The notes under the pieces are model-generated. The model searched no databases. It was not told the DNA's origin and saw only the letters and a list, made by a program, of their open reading frames with translations. Made by a program: the position numbers and the translations under genes. This document shows positions 1 through 8,379 of a stretch of DNA of 51,750 nt, piece after piece. Every line of letters begins with the position of its first letter. Within the stretch, counting starts at the first letter, position 1. The stretch lies in assembly GCA_011523655.1 (NCBI GenBank), contig WTGH01000019.1, positions 1-51,750 of the forward strand. The letters are read 5' to 3'. The DNA is from Rhodospirillaceae bacterium (lineage in GTDB: Bacteria > Pseudomonadota > Alphaproteobacteria > Bin65).

Positions 1-153
1 ACCAGGGAGTCCCTACCCTCTTCTCCCTGACACACAACTCTTGACGTTACCCCGCTCATGGCTGCGTCCCGGCCGGGACCCGCATGTATGCAGGGCAAAT
101 ACCGCGTTGCGCCGGCGCGATAGGCAACGGACCGAAGGGCAGCCGGGACGGGA
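1..153. other. Gene-free left edge
   Basis: This stretch lies downstream of the minus-strand ThDP enzyme and runs off the window. I see no convincing coding region, RNA gene or terminator hairpin in it. Confidence 0.4.
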
Positions 154-1842
154 TCACATGCGGTGGGCGAAGCTGTCGCGCCGGAAGCTGTAGAGCGCAT
201 CCGGGTCGACCTTGATGTCGACGACGGCGGGGCGGTCTTCGTCCAGCGCCGCGGCGATCGCGTCCTCGACCTCCGACAGCCGCTCGACCCGGTAGCCGGC
301 GGCGCCGTAGAGCCGGGCCAGCTCGTCGAACGGCGGGCTGCCGACGTCCGCGCCGATATAGCGCCCGCCGAAAAAGTCGCGCTGATAGGCTTTCTCCGCG
401 CCCCAGCAGCCGTTGTTCATCACGACCGCCACGGTGTTGAGGCCGTGGTCCACCGCTGTGCTCAGTTCCGAGACCTGCATGCCGAAGCCGCCGTCGCCGG
501 CGAAGCTGACGACCGGCCGGTCCGGCTGCGCCGCCTTCACGCCGAGGCCGCAGGCGAAGGAAAAGCCGACCAGGCCGAAATCGAGCGGCGTGAACAGGCA
601 GGGCGGCTCCCAGTATTCGAGCGCGTCGGTGGCCTGCAAAGTCATCGTGCCGGCGTCGAGCACGATGGAGGCGTTGCGCGGCAGCACCCGGCGGTAGGCC
701 CGGAACAGGCCGGAGGGCTGGATCGGGGTTTCGTCCATGACCGCTTCGGCGTCGCGCCGGGCGAGGAACGCCTTGCGCTCGGCCTGGAACTGGGCCGTCC
801 ACTGCGTCGCCTCGCGAATCGCGGCGGCTTTCCGCACCGCCCCGGCGAGCTGGTCGGCGACGGTCGGCGCATCGGCCCAGATGCCCAGCGAGACCGGGAA
901 TTGGCGGCCGATCTCCGTCGGCTCGATCTCTACCTGGACGATCGCCGCGTCCCGGTTGATGTTGTCGTAGGAATAGAAGGTCGAGTTGAAGCCGAGCCGG
1001 GTGCCGAGCGCGAGGATGACATCGGCCTCGAGCACGAGGCGGGACGCCACCGGATTGCCGCGCGGCCCCATCTGTCCGGCGTTGAGCGGATGCCCGAACG
1101 GGATGGCGTCGCCGTGGCCCGGCGACATGGCGACGGGCGCGCCGAGCAGTTCGGCAAGCGCGAGGGTCTGCGCCGCGCCGCCGCCATTCTTGATCCCGCC
1201 GCCGGCAACGATGACCGGCCGCGCCGCGTCGAGCAGCATTTGCGCCGCCCGCTCCACCGCCGCGGCGGGGGCCGCCGGAGCGTACTGGACGCGATAGGTC
1301 TCCGGCGCCGGCGGCTCGGGGAACACGGCCTTGGCGGACTGGACGTTGCGCGGCACGTTCAGCAGCACCGGGCCGCGCCGCGGCGTCAGCGCAGTGCGGA
1401 AGCCGGCCTGGAACAGTTCCGGGATGCGGTCGACGCTCGGCACGGTCACGCTCGACTTGGTGACCGGCGACAGGGTCGCGTGCTGGTCGACCTCCTGGAA
1501 CGCGTCGCGGTAGACATGGGCGGACGAGAGCGCCCCGGCGATGGCGACGACCGGGGAATAGGCCGCCGACGCCTGCGCGAGGCCGGTCAGCAGGTTGGTC
1601 GCCCCCGGCCCGTTCTGGCCCGCGATGATGACGCCGGGCCCGCCGCTCGCCCGGGCATAGCCGTCGGCCATGTGGGTGCCGGTCCGCTCGTCGTGCACGC
1701 CGACGAATTGGATCGAATTGGCCTCGTAGAGCCCGTCGAACACTTCCATGGTCGCCGAACCGATGAGCCCGAAAACATGGCGGACATCCTCGTTCTTGAG
1801 GGCTTCGACAACGGCCTGGCCGCCATAGATCGGTTCGGTCAT
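154..1842 (-). CDS. ThDP-dependent enzyme, acetolactate synthase / sulfoacetaldehyde acetyltransferase-like
   Basis: This is a 562-residue thiamine-diphosphate enzyme with the usual three-domain order. The N-terminal pyrimidine-binding domain has the cofactor-activating Glu52 (HDERTG). A central domain follows, then a C-terminal diphosphate-binding domain with GDGGF at about 449 and the paired Asn at 476-477. The WGAEK motif after the paired Asn, the early GLIGSA segment and the FQEVDQ segment resemble Xsc (sulfoacetaldehyde acetyltransferase) more than IlvB; this is from memory of the family. The start is the ATG at 1842, with GGAG about 9 bases upstream; an in-frame TTG five codons earlier is less likely. 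No taurine or sulfonate genes are adjacent, so the substrate is unknown. Family membership is firm, the Xsc assignment is not. Confidence 0.85.
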   Translation of the reverse strand: MTEPIYGGQAVVEALKNEDVRHVFGLIGSATMEVFDGLYEANSIQFVGVHDERTGTHMADGYARASGGPGVIIAGQNGPGATNLLTGLAQASAAYSPVVAIAGALSSAHVYRDAFQEVDQHATLSPVTKSSVTVPSVDRIPELFQAGFRTALTPRRGPVLLNVPRNVQSAKAVFPEPPAPETYRVQYAPAAPAAAVERAAQMLLDAARPVIVAGGGIKNGGGAAQTLALAELLGAPVAMSPGHGDAIPFGHPLNAGQMGPRGNPVASRLVLEADVILALGTRLGFNSTFYSYDNINRDAAIVQVEIEPTEIGRQFPVSLGIWADAPTVADQLAGAVRKAAAIREATQWTAQFQAERKAFLARRDAEAVMDETPIQPSGLFRAYRRVLPRNASIVLDAGTMTLQATDALEYWEPPCLFTPLDFGLVGFSFACGLGVKAAQPDRPVVSFAGDGGFGMQVSELSTAVDHGLNTVAVVMNNGCWGAEKAYQRDFFGGRYIGADVGSPPFDELARLYGAAGYRVERLSEVEDAIAAALDEDRPAVVDIKVDPDALYSFRRDSFAHRM

Positions 1843-1936
1843 TTCTGCGTTCTCCAAGAGTGCCGGTGAATGTTCATTAAGGTTCGCATCGCGCCGTTGT
1901 CCGGACAGCGGACACCGTATTCGCCTCCCCTACAAT

Positions 1937-2034
1937 GCCGCCCCGGATGGAGCGAAGCGGAAATCCGGGGCCCAGGGCCGCCCGGCACGGCCTTGCCCTG
2001 CGGCACTGGACCCCGGATTGAATCCGGGGTGACA
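1937..2034. repeat. Palindromic repeat family A, copy 1
   Basis: A two-hairpin intergenic element. The first hairpin pairs CCCCGGAT with ATCCGGGG, the second pairs CCCCGGATT with AATCCGGGG around a single G. Related copies lie near 3174, 19984 and 45761, always between genes. The form is REP/BIME-like. The second hairpin could also stop transcription leaving the alpha/beta hydrolase gene. Confidence 0.85.
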
Positions 2035-2057
2035 CTTTTGTGGTTCGGGGGAGACGC

Positions 2058-2951
2058 TCACCAGACGACGTCGCCGAACACGTACGGGTCCATCGCCGGC
2101 AGGCCCATCTGCCGGAGCATGGCGGCGCACAGTTCCGACAGCGGATTGCCGAGCGACAGCAGGATCGAATAGTGCTGGTCGAATTCCGGCTTGAGATAGA
2201 CAACCGGGCTGCCCTGTTCGCGCAGCACGACCATCATGTCGTCGGTCTGGCGAATCCACTCGGTGGTCTCCATGCCGCCAACGGCGACGACCAGCGGAAT
2301 GTGGGGTGCGGGCGGATTGTAACGCGGGCTGAGCGCGCGCACCGCGTCGTCCGGCACGAGCAGTTCCTCCGACCCCGGCACCAGCATCACCGGTTCGAGG
2401 TCGAGCATGGCGCTCACGATGGTCGCGCCCTTGACCGCATCGTCCGGCAGCCCGAAGTCGCGGTTGAAATCGCCGGTGCACATCATCGAGGCGAGGTGGC
2501 CGCCCGCCGAATGGCCGGAAATGTAAATCTTCTCCCGGTCGCCATTGGCCTCTTCGGCGTGGTCCCAGACCCATTTCAGCGCGGCGCGGACCTGGCGCAC
2601 GACTTCGGTGAGCGGGACCTTCGGGCAGAGATCGTAGTTGAGCAGGATCGAGGCGCCGCCGGCGTCGAGCACAGCCGGGGCGACCAGGGTGTGATCGAAG
2701 CTGTCGAGAAAGCGCCAGAAGCCGCCATGAACGAAAATGTTGATCGGCGACCCCGGCGCCTTCGCCGGAAACAGGTCCAGCGTCTGGCCCTCCGTCGGAC
2801 CGTAGGGAATGCGCAGCCGCCCTTCGTAGGTGCTGCGCGCCAGCGCGCTGGCCAGCGTCCACTGGGCCTTCCAGACCGGGTGTTCGGGCACCGCGATGCG
2901 CGGGCTGTACTGACGTATCAATTCTTCGCGCGGTAAGTCGCGATAGTCCAT
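2058..2951 (-). CDS. Alpha/beta hydrolase, kynurenine formamidase / esterase type
   Basis: This 297-residue serine hydrolase shows the oxyanion-hole motif HGGFW at 75-79 and the nucleophile elbow GHSAGG at 146-151 (Ser148). A likely acid Asp lies near 212 and a catalytic His in FDQHYS near 263. The HGGFW/GHSAGG pairing is typical of arylformamidases and of hormone-sensitive-lipase-like esterases. There is no signal peptide, so it is probably cytoplasmic. GGGGAG sits 4 bases before the ATG. It lies upstream of the ThDP enzyme on the same strand, but a family A repeat in the 215-base gap argues against tight coupling. No other tryptophan-degradation gene is present, so the kynurenine role is only one option. 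Confidence 0.85.
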   Translation of the reverse strand: MDYRDLPREELIRQYSPRIAVPEHPVWKAQWTLASALARSTYEGRLRIPYGPTEGQTLDLFPAKAPGSPINIFVHGGFWRFLDSFDHTLVAPAVLDAGGASILLNYDLCPKVPLTEVVRQVRAALKWVWDHAEEANGDREKIYISGHSAGGHLASMMCTGDFNRDFGLPDDAVKGATIVSAMLDLEPVMLVPGSEELLVPDDAVRALSPRYNPPAPHIPLVVAVGGMETTEWIRQTDDMMVVLREQGSPVVYLKPEFDQHYSILLSLGNPLSELCAAMLRQMGLPAMDPYVFGDVVW

Positions 2952-3387
2952 GGTCTCCCCCTGCCACCCGCTTCCGCGATGATTGCGCCGGGGCCGTAAC
3001 CGCCCGGCAGCGCCTGTTTCGGGCGCAGCGCTAGCACGAACGGGCCGAGGCGCAAAGGTCTCTGGCCGGGCGCAACCGGTTCGCCAGGTCGAATGCGCGG
3101 CAGCACCCGGCGCGCCGCAACTTGGCCCCGCGCTTCAATTGGAACCGACGCCACTTCCACATTTTCAAGAAATTGCCGCCCCGGACGGAGCGCAGCGACG
3201 ATCCGGGGCCCAGGGCCGGTGGCGCAAGACCTTCGGGTCGGCTCTGGACCCCGGCTCTCCCTGCGGTCGGCCGGGGTGGCAGTCATTGATATTTCGGGAG
3301 GAAATCTGTTTCCGAACCAGACTGAAACCGATCCCGGGTCTCCCCCTTCCGGTGCGGCGCTTCACATCCGCGAACCCCTTCTATACG
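2952..3387. other. Intergenic region between divergent genes
   Basis: This gap separates the minus-strand hydrolase from the plus-strand reductase. A family A repeat occupies 3174-3284. An open frame runs in phase with the reductase from about 2983, but it crosses the repeat and has no family similarity, so I treat it as non-coding. No convincing promoter was picked out. Confidence 0.5.
3174..3284. repeat. Palindromic repeat family A, copy 2
   Basis: It has the same architecture as the copy at 1937: a CCGGACGGAGCG...GATCCGG hairpin, the shared GGGCCCAGGGCC spacer, then a GGACCCCGG...CCGGGGTGGC hairpin. The second arm (CTCTCCCTGCGGTCGG between the stems) differs from copy 1 and matches copy 3 near 20070, so subtypes exist. 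Confidence 0.85.
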
Positions 3388-4452
3388 GTGCGGGCCGGCC
3401 ATCGACATCGAACGGAGCGCCCCGCCATCCCGTCCGCCGAAAACCGCCGCTTCGTGCTGCGCTCCCGCCCGGTCCGTCTTGCCGGTCCCGAAAATTTCGA
3501 ACTCCAGCGTGGCCCGGTTCCGGAGATCGGGGACGGGCAGGCGCTGGTCCGCATCGAGATGGCGGCGCTGTCGGCCTGGCAGGGCATGCGCACCAAGGAT
3601 TTCAAAAATTTCATCCGGCCGTTCGATATCGGCGAGCTGATCTCCTGCGATACCTTCGGCCGCGTCGTCGAGAGCCGGTGCGAAGCGTTGCCGGCCGGCG
3701 CGGCGGCGGTCGGCCGCCAGGGCTGGCAGGACTATGCCGCGGTCCGGCCGGAGGATGTCTCTGTCGCCTCCGACGCCTATACGGCGGAGGAATGGCTGAC
3801 CGCCCTGTCCTCGCCGGGGCAGACCCCGTATCTCGCCTTTTCGCAGAAGGTGCGGCCGATGCCGGGCGAAACCCTGGTCGTTACCTCGGCGGCGGGCGCG
3901 GTCGGCAGCTATGCGGTGCAGCTCGGCAAGCTGGCCGGGGCGCGGGTCGTCGGGATCGCCGGCGGGCCGGAAAAGGCCGCCTTCGTGCGCGGCCGGCTGG
4001 GCGCCGACGCCGCGGTCGATTACCGCGCCGGCAGCTTCCGCGACGACCTCGCCGCGGCCTGCCCGGACGGCGTGAACCTCTATTTCGATACGGTCGGCGG
4101 CCCGGTGGCCGACGCCGTGTCGGAACGCCTCGCCCTGGGGGCCGATATCCTGCTGGTCGGCCGCGTCGCGGCGAACAACAGCGCCGAGCCGGAGCGGGAC
4201 ATGGCGAACCTGCGCCATGTCTGGTCGCAGGAGGCGACGATCCATTCGTTCAACCGCTACGCCTATAAGGACCTGTATCCGCTCGTCATCGGGCGCCTGG
4301 GCGCGCTGCTGCGGGCCGGCCGCCTGGCGATGCACAACCAGGTCGTCGACGGCATGGAACGGACGCCGGCCGCCCTGCACGACGTGCTCTCCGGCAACCA
4401 TGTCGGCAAGATGCTGGTGCGCTATTCGGATAGCGGCGCGAGCCCCATTTGA
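3388..4452 (+). CDS. Zinc-free MDR superfamily NAD(P)H-dependent oxidoreductase
   Basis: This is a medium-chain reductase of the quinone oxidoreductase / prostaglandin reductase (CurA-like) group. A GroES-like N-terminal half is followed by a Rossmann domain with SAAGAVGSYAVQLGK, the usual AxxGxxG nucleotide-binding pattern. The catalytic zinc ligands of alcohol dehydrogenases are absent. It probably reduces an activated C=C bond. The start is uncertain: homologues begin just before ENRRFVLRSRP. The nearest in-frame canonical codon is GTG at 3388 (354 residues). An ATC at 3427, preceded by CGGAG at a good distance, would give a more usual N terminus. The gene is monocistronic; nrdJ follows after 236 bases with its own promoter. 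Confidence 0.8.
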   Translation: MRAGHRHRTERPAIPSAENRRFVLRSRPVRLAGPENFELQRGPVPEIGDGQALVRIEMAALSAWQGMRTKDFKNFIRPFDIGELISCDTFGRVVESRCEALPAGAAAVGRQGWQDYAAVRPEDVSVASDAYTAEEWLTALSSPGQTPYLAFSQKVRPMPGETLVVTSAAGAVGSYAVQLGKLAGARVVGIAGGPEKAAFVRGRLGADAAVDYRAGSFRDDLAAACPDGVNLYFDTVGGPVADAVSERLALGADILLVGRVAANNSAEPERDMANLRHVWSQEATIHSFNRYAYKDLYPLVIGRLGALLRAGRLAMHNQVVDGMERTPAALHDVLSGNHVGKMLVRYSDSGASPI

Positions 4453-4564
4453 GAAAGTCCCGTCGGGCGGCGGGCGAGATTTCGTCGCGCCGCCGGAGTC
4501 CTGCAACGATCCGCACCCGGCAAAGTCTGGGGATAAGCCCGCAAAGTTCCTTCGATTCAGCGGG

Positions 4565-4593
4565 TTGGCGGGCAGGGAAATGTGGCTTATATT
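4565..4593 (+). promoter_or_regulatory. Predicted sigma-70-type promoter of nrdJ with palindromic sites
   Basis: TTGGCG (4565-4570) is followed by 17 bases and TATATT (4588-4593). The segment TGTGGCTTATATTGTGG over the -10 resembles an NrdR box in its right half, which fits a ribonucleotide reductase gene, but the left half is weak. Downstream, GAACA-N7-TGTTC (4609-4625) is an inverted repeat of unknown function. I saw no cobalamin riboswitch in the leader. Confidence 0.5.
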
Positions 4594-4688
4594 GTGGAAA
4601 CGAAAAAAGAACATTCCATGTGTTCGCCCGAACGCAACTGTTGTAGCCTGCGCGGTTCGACGGGCGCTTTCGCAGTAGCAGACCGTTC

Positions 4689-7600
4689 ATGACCAACATC
4701 GCCGCCATCTCCCACCGGATCTGGGACATGAAATACCGGCTCAAGGGGCCGGACGGCGCGCCGGTCGACCGGACGATCGACGACACCTGGCGGCGGGTGG
4801 CGAAGGCGCTGGCGGCGGTCGAGCGCGACCCGGCGGCCTGGGAAGACCGGTTCTTCGACGCCATGCGCGATTTCCGCTTCCTGCCTGCCGGCCGCATCCT
4901 CGCCGGCGCCGGGGCGGACCGCAGCGTCACCCTGTTCAACTGCTTCGTCATGGGCGAAATCCCGGACGACATGAGCGGGATCTTCCGCCAGCTCCAGGAA
5001 GCCGCGCTCACCATGCAGCAGGGCGGCGGCATCGGCTACGACTTCTCGACCTTGCGGCCGCGCGGCGCGCCGGTCCGCGGCGTCGGCGCCGATGCCTCCG
5101 GGCCGCTCTCCTTCATGGATGTCTGGGATTCCATGTGCCGGACCATCATGAGCGCGGGCCACCGCCGCGGTGCCATGATGGCGACCATGCGCTGCGACCA
5201 TCCGGATATCGAGGCCTTCATCGAGGCCAAGCGCGAGCCCGGCCGGCTGCGCATGTTCAACCTCTCGGTGCTGGTGACCGACGCCTTCATGGACGCCGTC
5301 CGGCGCGACGATCCTTGGGATCTCGTCTTCGGCGGCACGGTCTACCGCACGGTGCAGGCGCGGGCGCTGTGGGACGCGATCATGCGCGCGACCTACGCGT
5401 TCGCCGAACCGGGCGTCATCTTCATCGACCGGATCAACCGGCAGAACCCGCTCAGCTACGCCGAGACGATCCATGCCACCAATCCCTGCGTCACTGCCGA
5501 TACCTGGGTGCATACCGGCGACGGGCCGCGGCAGGTGGGCGATCTGGTCGGCTGCCGATTCAGGGCGCGGGTCGACGGGCGGGACGTCGAGACCGGTCCG
5601 TCCGGCTTCTTCCCGACGGGCCGCAAGCCGGTGCTCGCGGTGCGGACGCGGGAGGGTCATTGCCTGCGCCTGACCGCCGATCACCGGGTGCTGACCGCCG
5701 GCTCCCGCACCCGGAACCGGATCGGCAGGGCGTGGAAGCCGGCCGGCGATCTGGCGGCAGGCGACATGATCGTCCTGCACGACCATCGCGCTGCGCCATC
5801 CTGGCCCGGCCCGTATTCGCTGGCGCAAGGCTATCTGATCGGCCTGCTGGTCGGCGACGGCACGCTGAAGGCCGACAAGGCCGTCTTGAGCGTCTGGAAG
5901 CGCCGCGCGGCCGGCAATGGGGACGGCAACGGGGGCTGGGCGCCGGACGGCGCAGACGGCGTGATGGCGGCGGCGCTGGCCGCAGCGAAGACGCTGCCGC
6001 ATCGCGCCGATTTCGCGGGCTGGATTCCGGTCCGGGGCCGCAGCGAGCACCGCCTGTCGCTCGCCGCCGTCAGGGCGCTGGCGCTCGATCTGGGCATGGC
6101 GCCGGGGCGCAAGGACCTGACGCCGAAGATCGAAACCGCATCCTCCGGCTTCACGATCGGCTTCCTGCGCGGTTTCTTCGATGCCGACGGCAGCGTGCAG
6201 GGCACGCAGGAAAAGGGAATCAGCATCCGTCTGGCGCAGAGCGACCTGGAACGGCTGCGAACCGTCCAGCGGATGCTGGCCCGGCTCGGTATCATCGCCA
6301 CGATCTATGCCGACCGCCGCCCGGCGCAGATGCGGTCCCTGCCCGACGGCAAGGGCGGCCATCGGGCGTACCGCACCGGTGCGCAGCATGAACTCGTCAT
6401 CGCCAACGAGAATGTCGGCCGCTATGCGGAACTGATCGGGTTCGCCGACACGGAGAAGCGGGCAAAGCTCGAATTTGCGCTCGCGAATTACAGGCGCCGG
6501 CCCAACCGGGAGCGCTTCCTGGCCGTGGTCGATACGGTCGAGCCGGCTGGCGAAGAAGAGGTCTTCGACGTCCGGGTGCCGGGCGTCAACGCCTTCGACG
6601 CCAACGGCCTCTTTGTCCACAATTGCGGCGAGCAGCCGCTGCCGCCCTATGGCGCCTGCCTGCTCGGCTCGATCAACCTGGCGCGGCTGGTCCGGGAGCC
6701 GTTCGAGCCGGGCGCCGCGCTGGACCTGGAAGAATTGCGCGCGCTCACCGCCGTCGCCGTGCGCATGATGGACAATGTCACCGACATCTCGAACTTCCCG
6801 CTGCCGGAACAGCGGGCGGAGGCGCTGGCCAAGCGGCGCATCGGGCTGGGCGTGACCGGGCTCGCCGACGCGCTCATCATGTGCCGGGCGCGCTACGGCA
6901 GCGCGGAGGCCGTGCGGCTGGCCGGGCAATGGCTCGCGGCGGTGCAGAAGGCGGCGTATCTGGCCTCGGCCGATCTTGCCGCCGAGAAGGGCGCCTTCCC
7001 CCTGTTCGACGCGGAGAAGTACCTCGCGACGCCGGCCATGGCCGAAGCGAACGACGCGGTGCGCGACGCGATCCGCGAAAAGGGGCTGCGCAACGCCCTG
7101 CTGACCTCGATCGCGCCGACCGGCACGATCTCGCTGCTCGCCGACAACGTGTCGTCCGGCGTCGAGCCGGTCTTCACCTGGTCCTACACCCGCAACGTCC
7201 TGATGCCGGACGGAACGCGGCGCGAGGAGGAGGTGGCGGACCATGCCTGGCGGCTCTACCGGCGGCGGAAGGGCGCCGACGCGCCGCTGCCGGACTGGTT
7301 CGTCGACGCCGGGGACTTGAGCCCGCGCGACCATGTCGTGATGCAGGCGGCGGTCCAGAAACATGTCGACAGCTCGATCTCGAAAACGATCAACTGCCCG
7401 GAAGACATAAGCTTCGACGCCTTCAAGGACGTCTACCGGATGGCGTTCGACATGGGCTGCAAGGGGTGCACGACCTATCGCCCGAACGACGTCACCGGCG
7501 CGGTGCTGAACGCCGGCAAGCGGGAAGCGGACACGTCCGGGCAGCAGGAACTGCCGCTCGCCCCGCCGGAGAAGACCGCGGCGGCGAAGCCGGCGGACGG

Positions 7601-8237
7601 TCTGGACGCCGGCGGGGTCGTCTACATGACCAAGCCCCTCGACCGGCCCGAGGCGCTGCCTGGCCGGACCTACAAGATCCGCTGGCCGGAGAGCGACCAC
7701 GCCATCTACATCACGCTCAACGACATCGTGCAGGACGGCCGCCGCCGGCCCTTCGAGATCTTCATCAACTCGAAGAATACCGAGCACTATGCCTGGACCG
7801 TCGGCCTGACGCGCATGATCAGCGCCGTGTTCCGCCGCGGCGGCGACGTCTCCTTCGTGGTCGAGGAGTTGAAGGCGGTGTTCGATCCGCGCGGCGGCCA
7901 GTGGGTCGGCCCGCGCTACGTCCCCAGCCTGCTCGCCGCGATCGGCGACGTTATCGAGCAGCACATGATCGACATCGGCTTCCTGCCCGATCCGAAAGAG
8001 GCGCGGGAAGGCCGGCGGGAACTCAAGGTCGTCGGCGGCACGGAGGCGGCGCTGGCCGCCGGTGCGGGTGCGGGCGGGAGCGTCGGGGGGCAGGCGGTCG
8101 CCGTAACAGGCGGCGGGCCGGGGCCGGGAAGCGCCGGCCCGGCCATGCGCGGCTGTCCGAAATGCGGCCAGCGGGCCCTGATCCGCCAGGAAGGCTGCGA
8201 CATCTGCACCGGCTGCACCTACAGCAAGTGCGGGTGA
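4689..8237 (+). CDS. nrdJ: Adenosylcobalamin-dependent (class II) ribonucleotide reductase, intein-containing precursor
   Basis: NrdJ makes deoxyribonucleotides in the cytoplasm with adenosylcobalamin as radical source and does not need oxygen. The precursor is 1182 residues. Removing the intein at 267-645 leaves about 803, a normal class II length. Visible family features are the FNCFV segment near residue 79, the split NPC / CGEQPLPPYGACLLGSINL active-site block, DNVSSGVEP, DMGCKGCTTYRPN, and a C-terminal Cys-rich tail (CPKCGQ, CDICTGCTYSKCG) that would relay electrons from thioredoxin. Splicing regenerates NPCGEQ, in which the Cys is the thiyl-radical residue of this family. The gene stands alone between its own promoter and a hairpin. 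Assignment is firm; actual splicing is inferred from intact motifs. Confidence 0.97.
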   Translation: MTNIAAISHRIWDMKYRLKGPDGAPVDRTIDDTWRRVAKALAAVERDPAAWEDRFFDAMRDFRFLPAGRILAGAGADRSVTLFNCFVMGEIPDDMSGIFRQLQEAALTMQQGGGIGYDFSTLRPRGAPVRGVGADASGPLSFMDVWDSMCRTIMSAGHRRGAMMATMRCDHPDIEAFIEAKREPGRLRMFNLSVLVTDAFMDAVRRDDPWDLVFGGTVYRTVQARALWDAIMRATYAFAEPGVIFIDRINRQNPLSYAETIHATNPCVTADTWVHTGDGPRQVGDLVGCRFRARVDGRDVETGPSGFFPTGRKPVLAVRTREGHCLRLTADHRVLTAGSRTRNRIGRAWKPAGDLAAGDMIVLHDHRAAPSWPGPYSLAQGYLIGLLVGDGTLKADKAVLSVWKRRAAGNGDGNGGWAPDGADGVMAAALAAAKTLPHRADFAGWIPVRGRSEHRLSLAAVRALALDLGMAPGRKDLTPKIETASSGFTIGFLRGFFDADGSVQGTQEKGISIRLAQSDLERLRTVQRMLARLGIIATIYADRRPAQMRSLPDGKGGHRAYRTGAQHELVIANENVGRYAELIGFADTEKRAKLEFALANYRRRPNRERFLAVVDTVEPAGEEEVFDVRVPGVNAFDANGLFVHNCGEQPLPPYGACLLGSINLARLVREPFEPGAALDLEELRALTAVAVRMMDNVTDISNFPLPEQRAEALAKRRIGLGVTGLADALIMCRARYGSAEAVRLAGQWLAAVQKAAYLASADLAAEKGAFPLFDAEKYLATPAMAEANDAVRDAIREKGLRNALLTSIAPTGTISLLADNVSSGVEPVFTWSYTRNVLMPDGTRREEEVADHAWRLYRRRKGADAPLPDWFVDAGDLSPRDHVVMQAAVQKHVDSSISKTINCPEDISFDAFKDVYRMAFDMGCKGCTTYRPNDVTGAVLNAGKREADTSGQQELPLAPPEKTAAAKPADGLDAGGVVYMTKPLDRPEALPGRTYKIRWPESDHAIYITLNDIVQDGRRRPFEIFINSKNTEHYAWTVGLTRMISAVFRRGGDVSFVVEELKAVFDPRGGQWVGPRYVPSLLAAIGDVIEQHMIDIGFLPDPKEAREGRRELKVVGGTEAALAAGAGAGGSVGGQAVAVTGGGPGPGSAGPAMRGCPKCGQRALIRQEGCDICTGCTYSKCG
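5487..6623 (+). mobile_element. LAGLIDADG homing-endonuclease intein inside nrdJ
   Basis: The 379-residue insertion runs from Cys267 to Asn645 of the precursor. Its N-terminal splice residue is Cys. The block B motif TxxH is LTADH (Thr329, His332). It ends in HN, and the next extein residue is Cys646. All residues needed for class 1 splicing are present. Between the splicing blocks lie two LAGLIDADG motifs, LIGLLVGDG from 383 and LRGFFDADG from 493, both keeping their acidic residue, so the endonuclease may be active. Inteins in ribonucleotide reductases are well known; the insertion point here is the radical-cysteine codon itself. Confidence 0.95.
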
Positions 8238-8311
8238 GGCCGGCGCGAAGCGAACTCCGGCGGACACCGGGTAGCTCGCAAGATGCAAACCGATCAGGTT
8301 CGACGAGGGGC

Positions 8312-8340
8312 GTAGGGGAGGGTTTCAAACGCTCCCCTAC
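8312..8340. terminator. Hairpin between convergent nrdJ and gdh
   Basis: GTAGGGGAG (8312-8320) and CTCCCCTAC (8332-8340) form a perfect 9-bp stem with an 11-base loop between two convergent genes. There is no clear T-run, so it may be a bidirectional or weak terminator. Confidence 0.5.
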
Positions 8341-8379
8341 AATATCGCCGGAGCGCCTGTTACGCCGAGGGCCGCTCCC

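Noticed and set aside
163..1869. A 568-codon plus-strand frame over the ThDP enzyme gene
   Set aside because: Arg/Gly/Ala-rich translation without motifs; the opposite strand encodes a complete ThDP enzyme with all cofactor motifs.
2983..3387. Long N-terminal extension of the MDR reductase
   Set aside because: It would translate through a family A palindromic repeat and adds 135 residues that the family lacks.
4609..4625. SOS (LexA) box upstream of nrdJ
   Set aside because: GAACA-N7-TGTTC is an inverted repeat, whereas the alphaproteobacterial LexA site is the direct repeat GTTC-N7-GTTC.
4453..4688. Cobalamin riboswitch upstream of nrdJ
   Set aside because: The leader is short and I could not find the B12-box or a matching fold; a covariance-model scan would be decisive.
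4587..8288. A 1233-codon open frame on the minus strand opposite nrdJ
   Set aside because: It is a GC-driven shadow of nrdJ. Its translation is low-complexity, rich in Arg, Ala, Gly and His, with no family motif, while the plus frame is unmistakable NrdJ.
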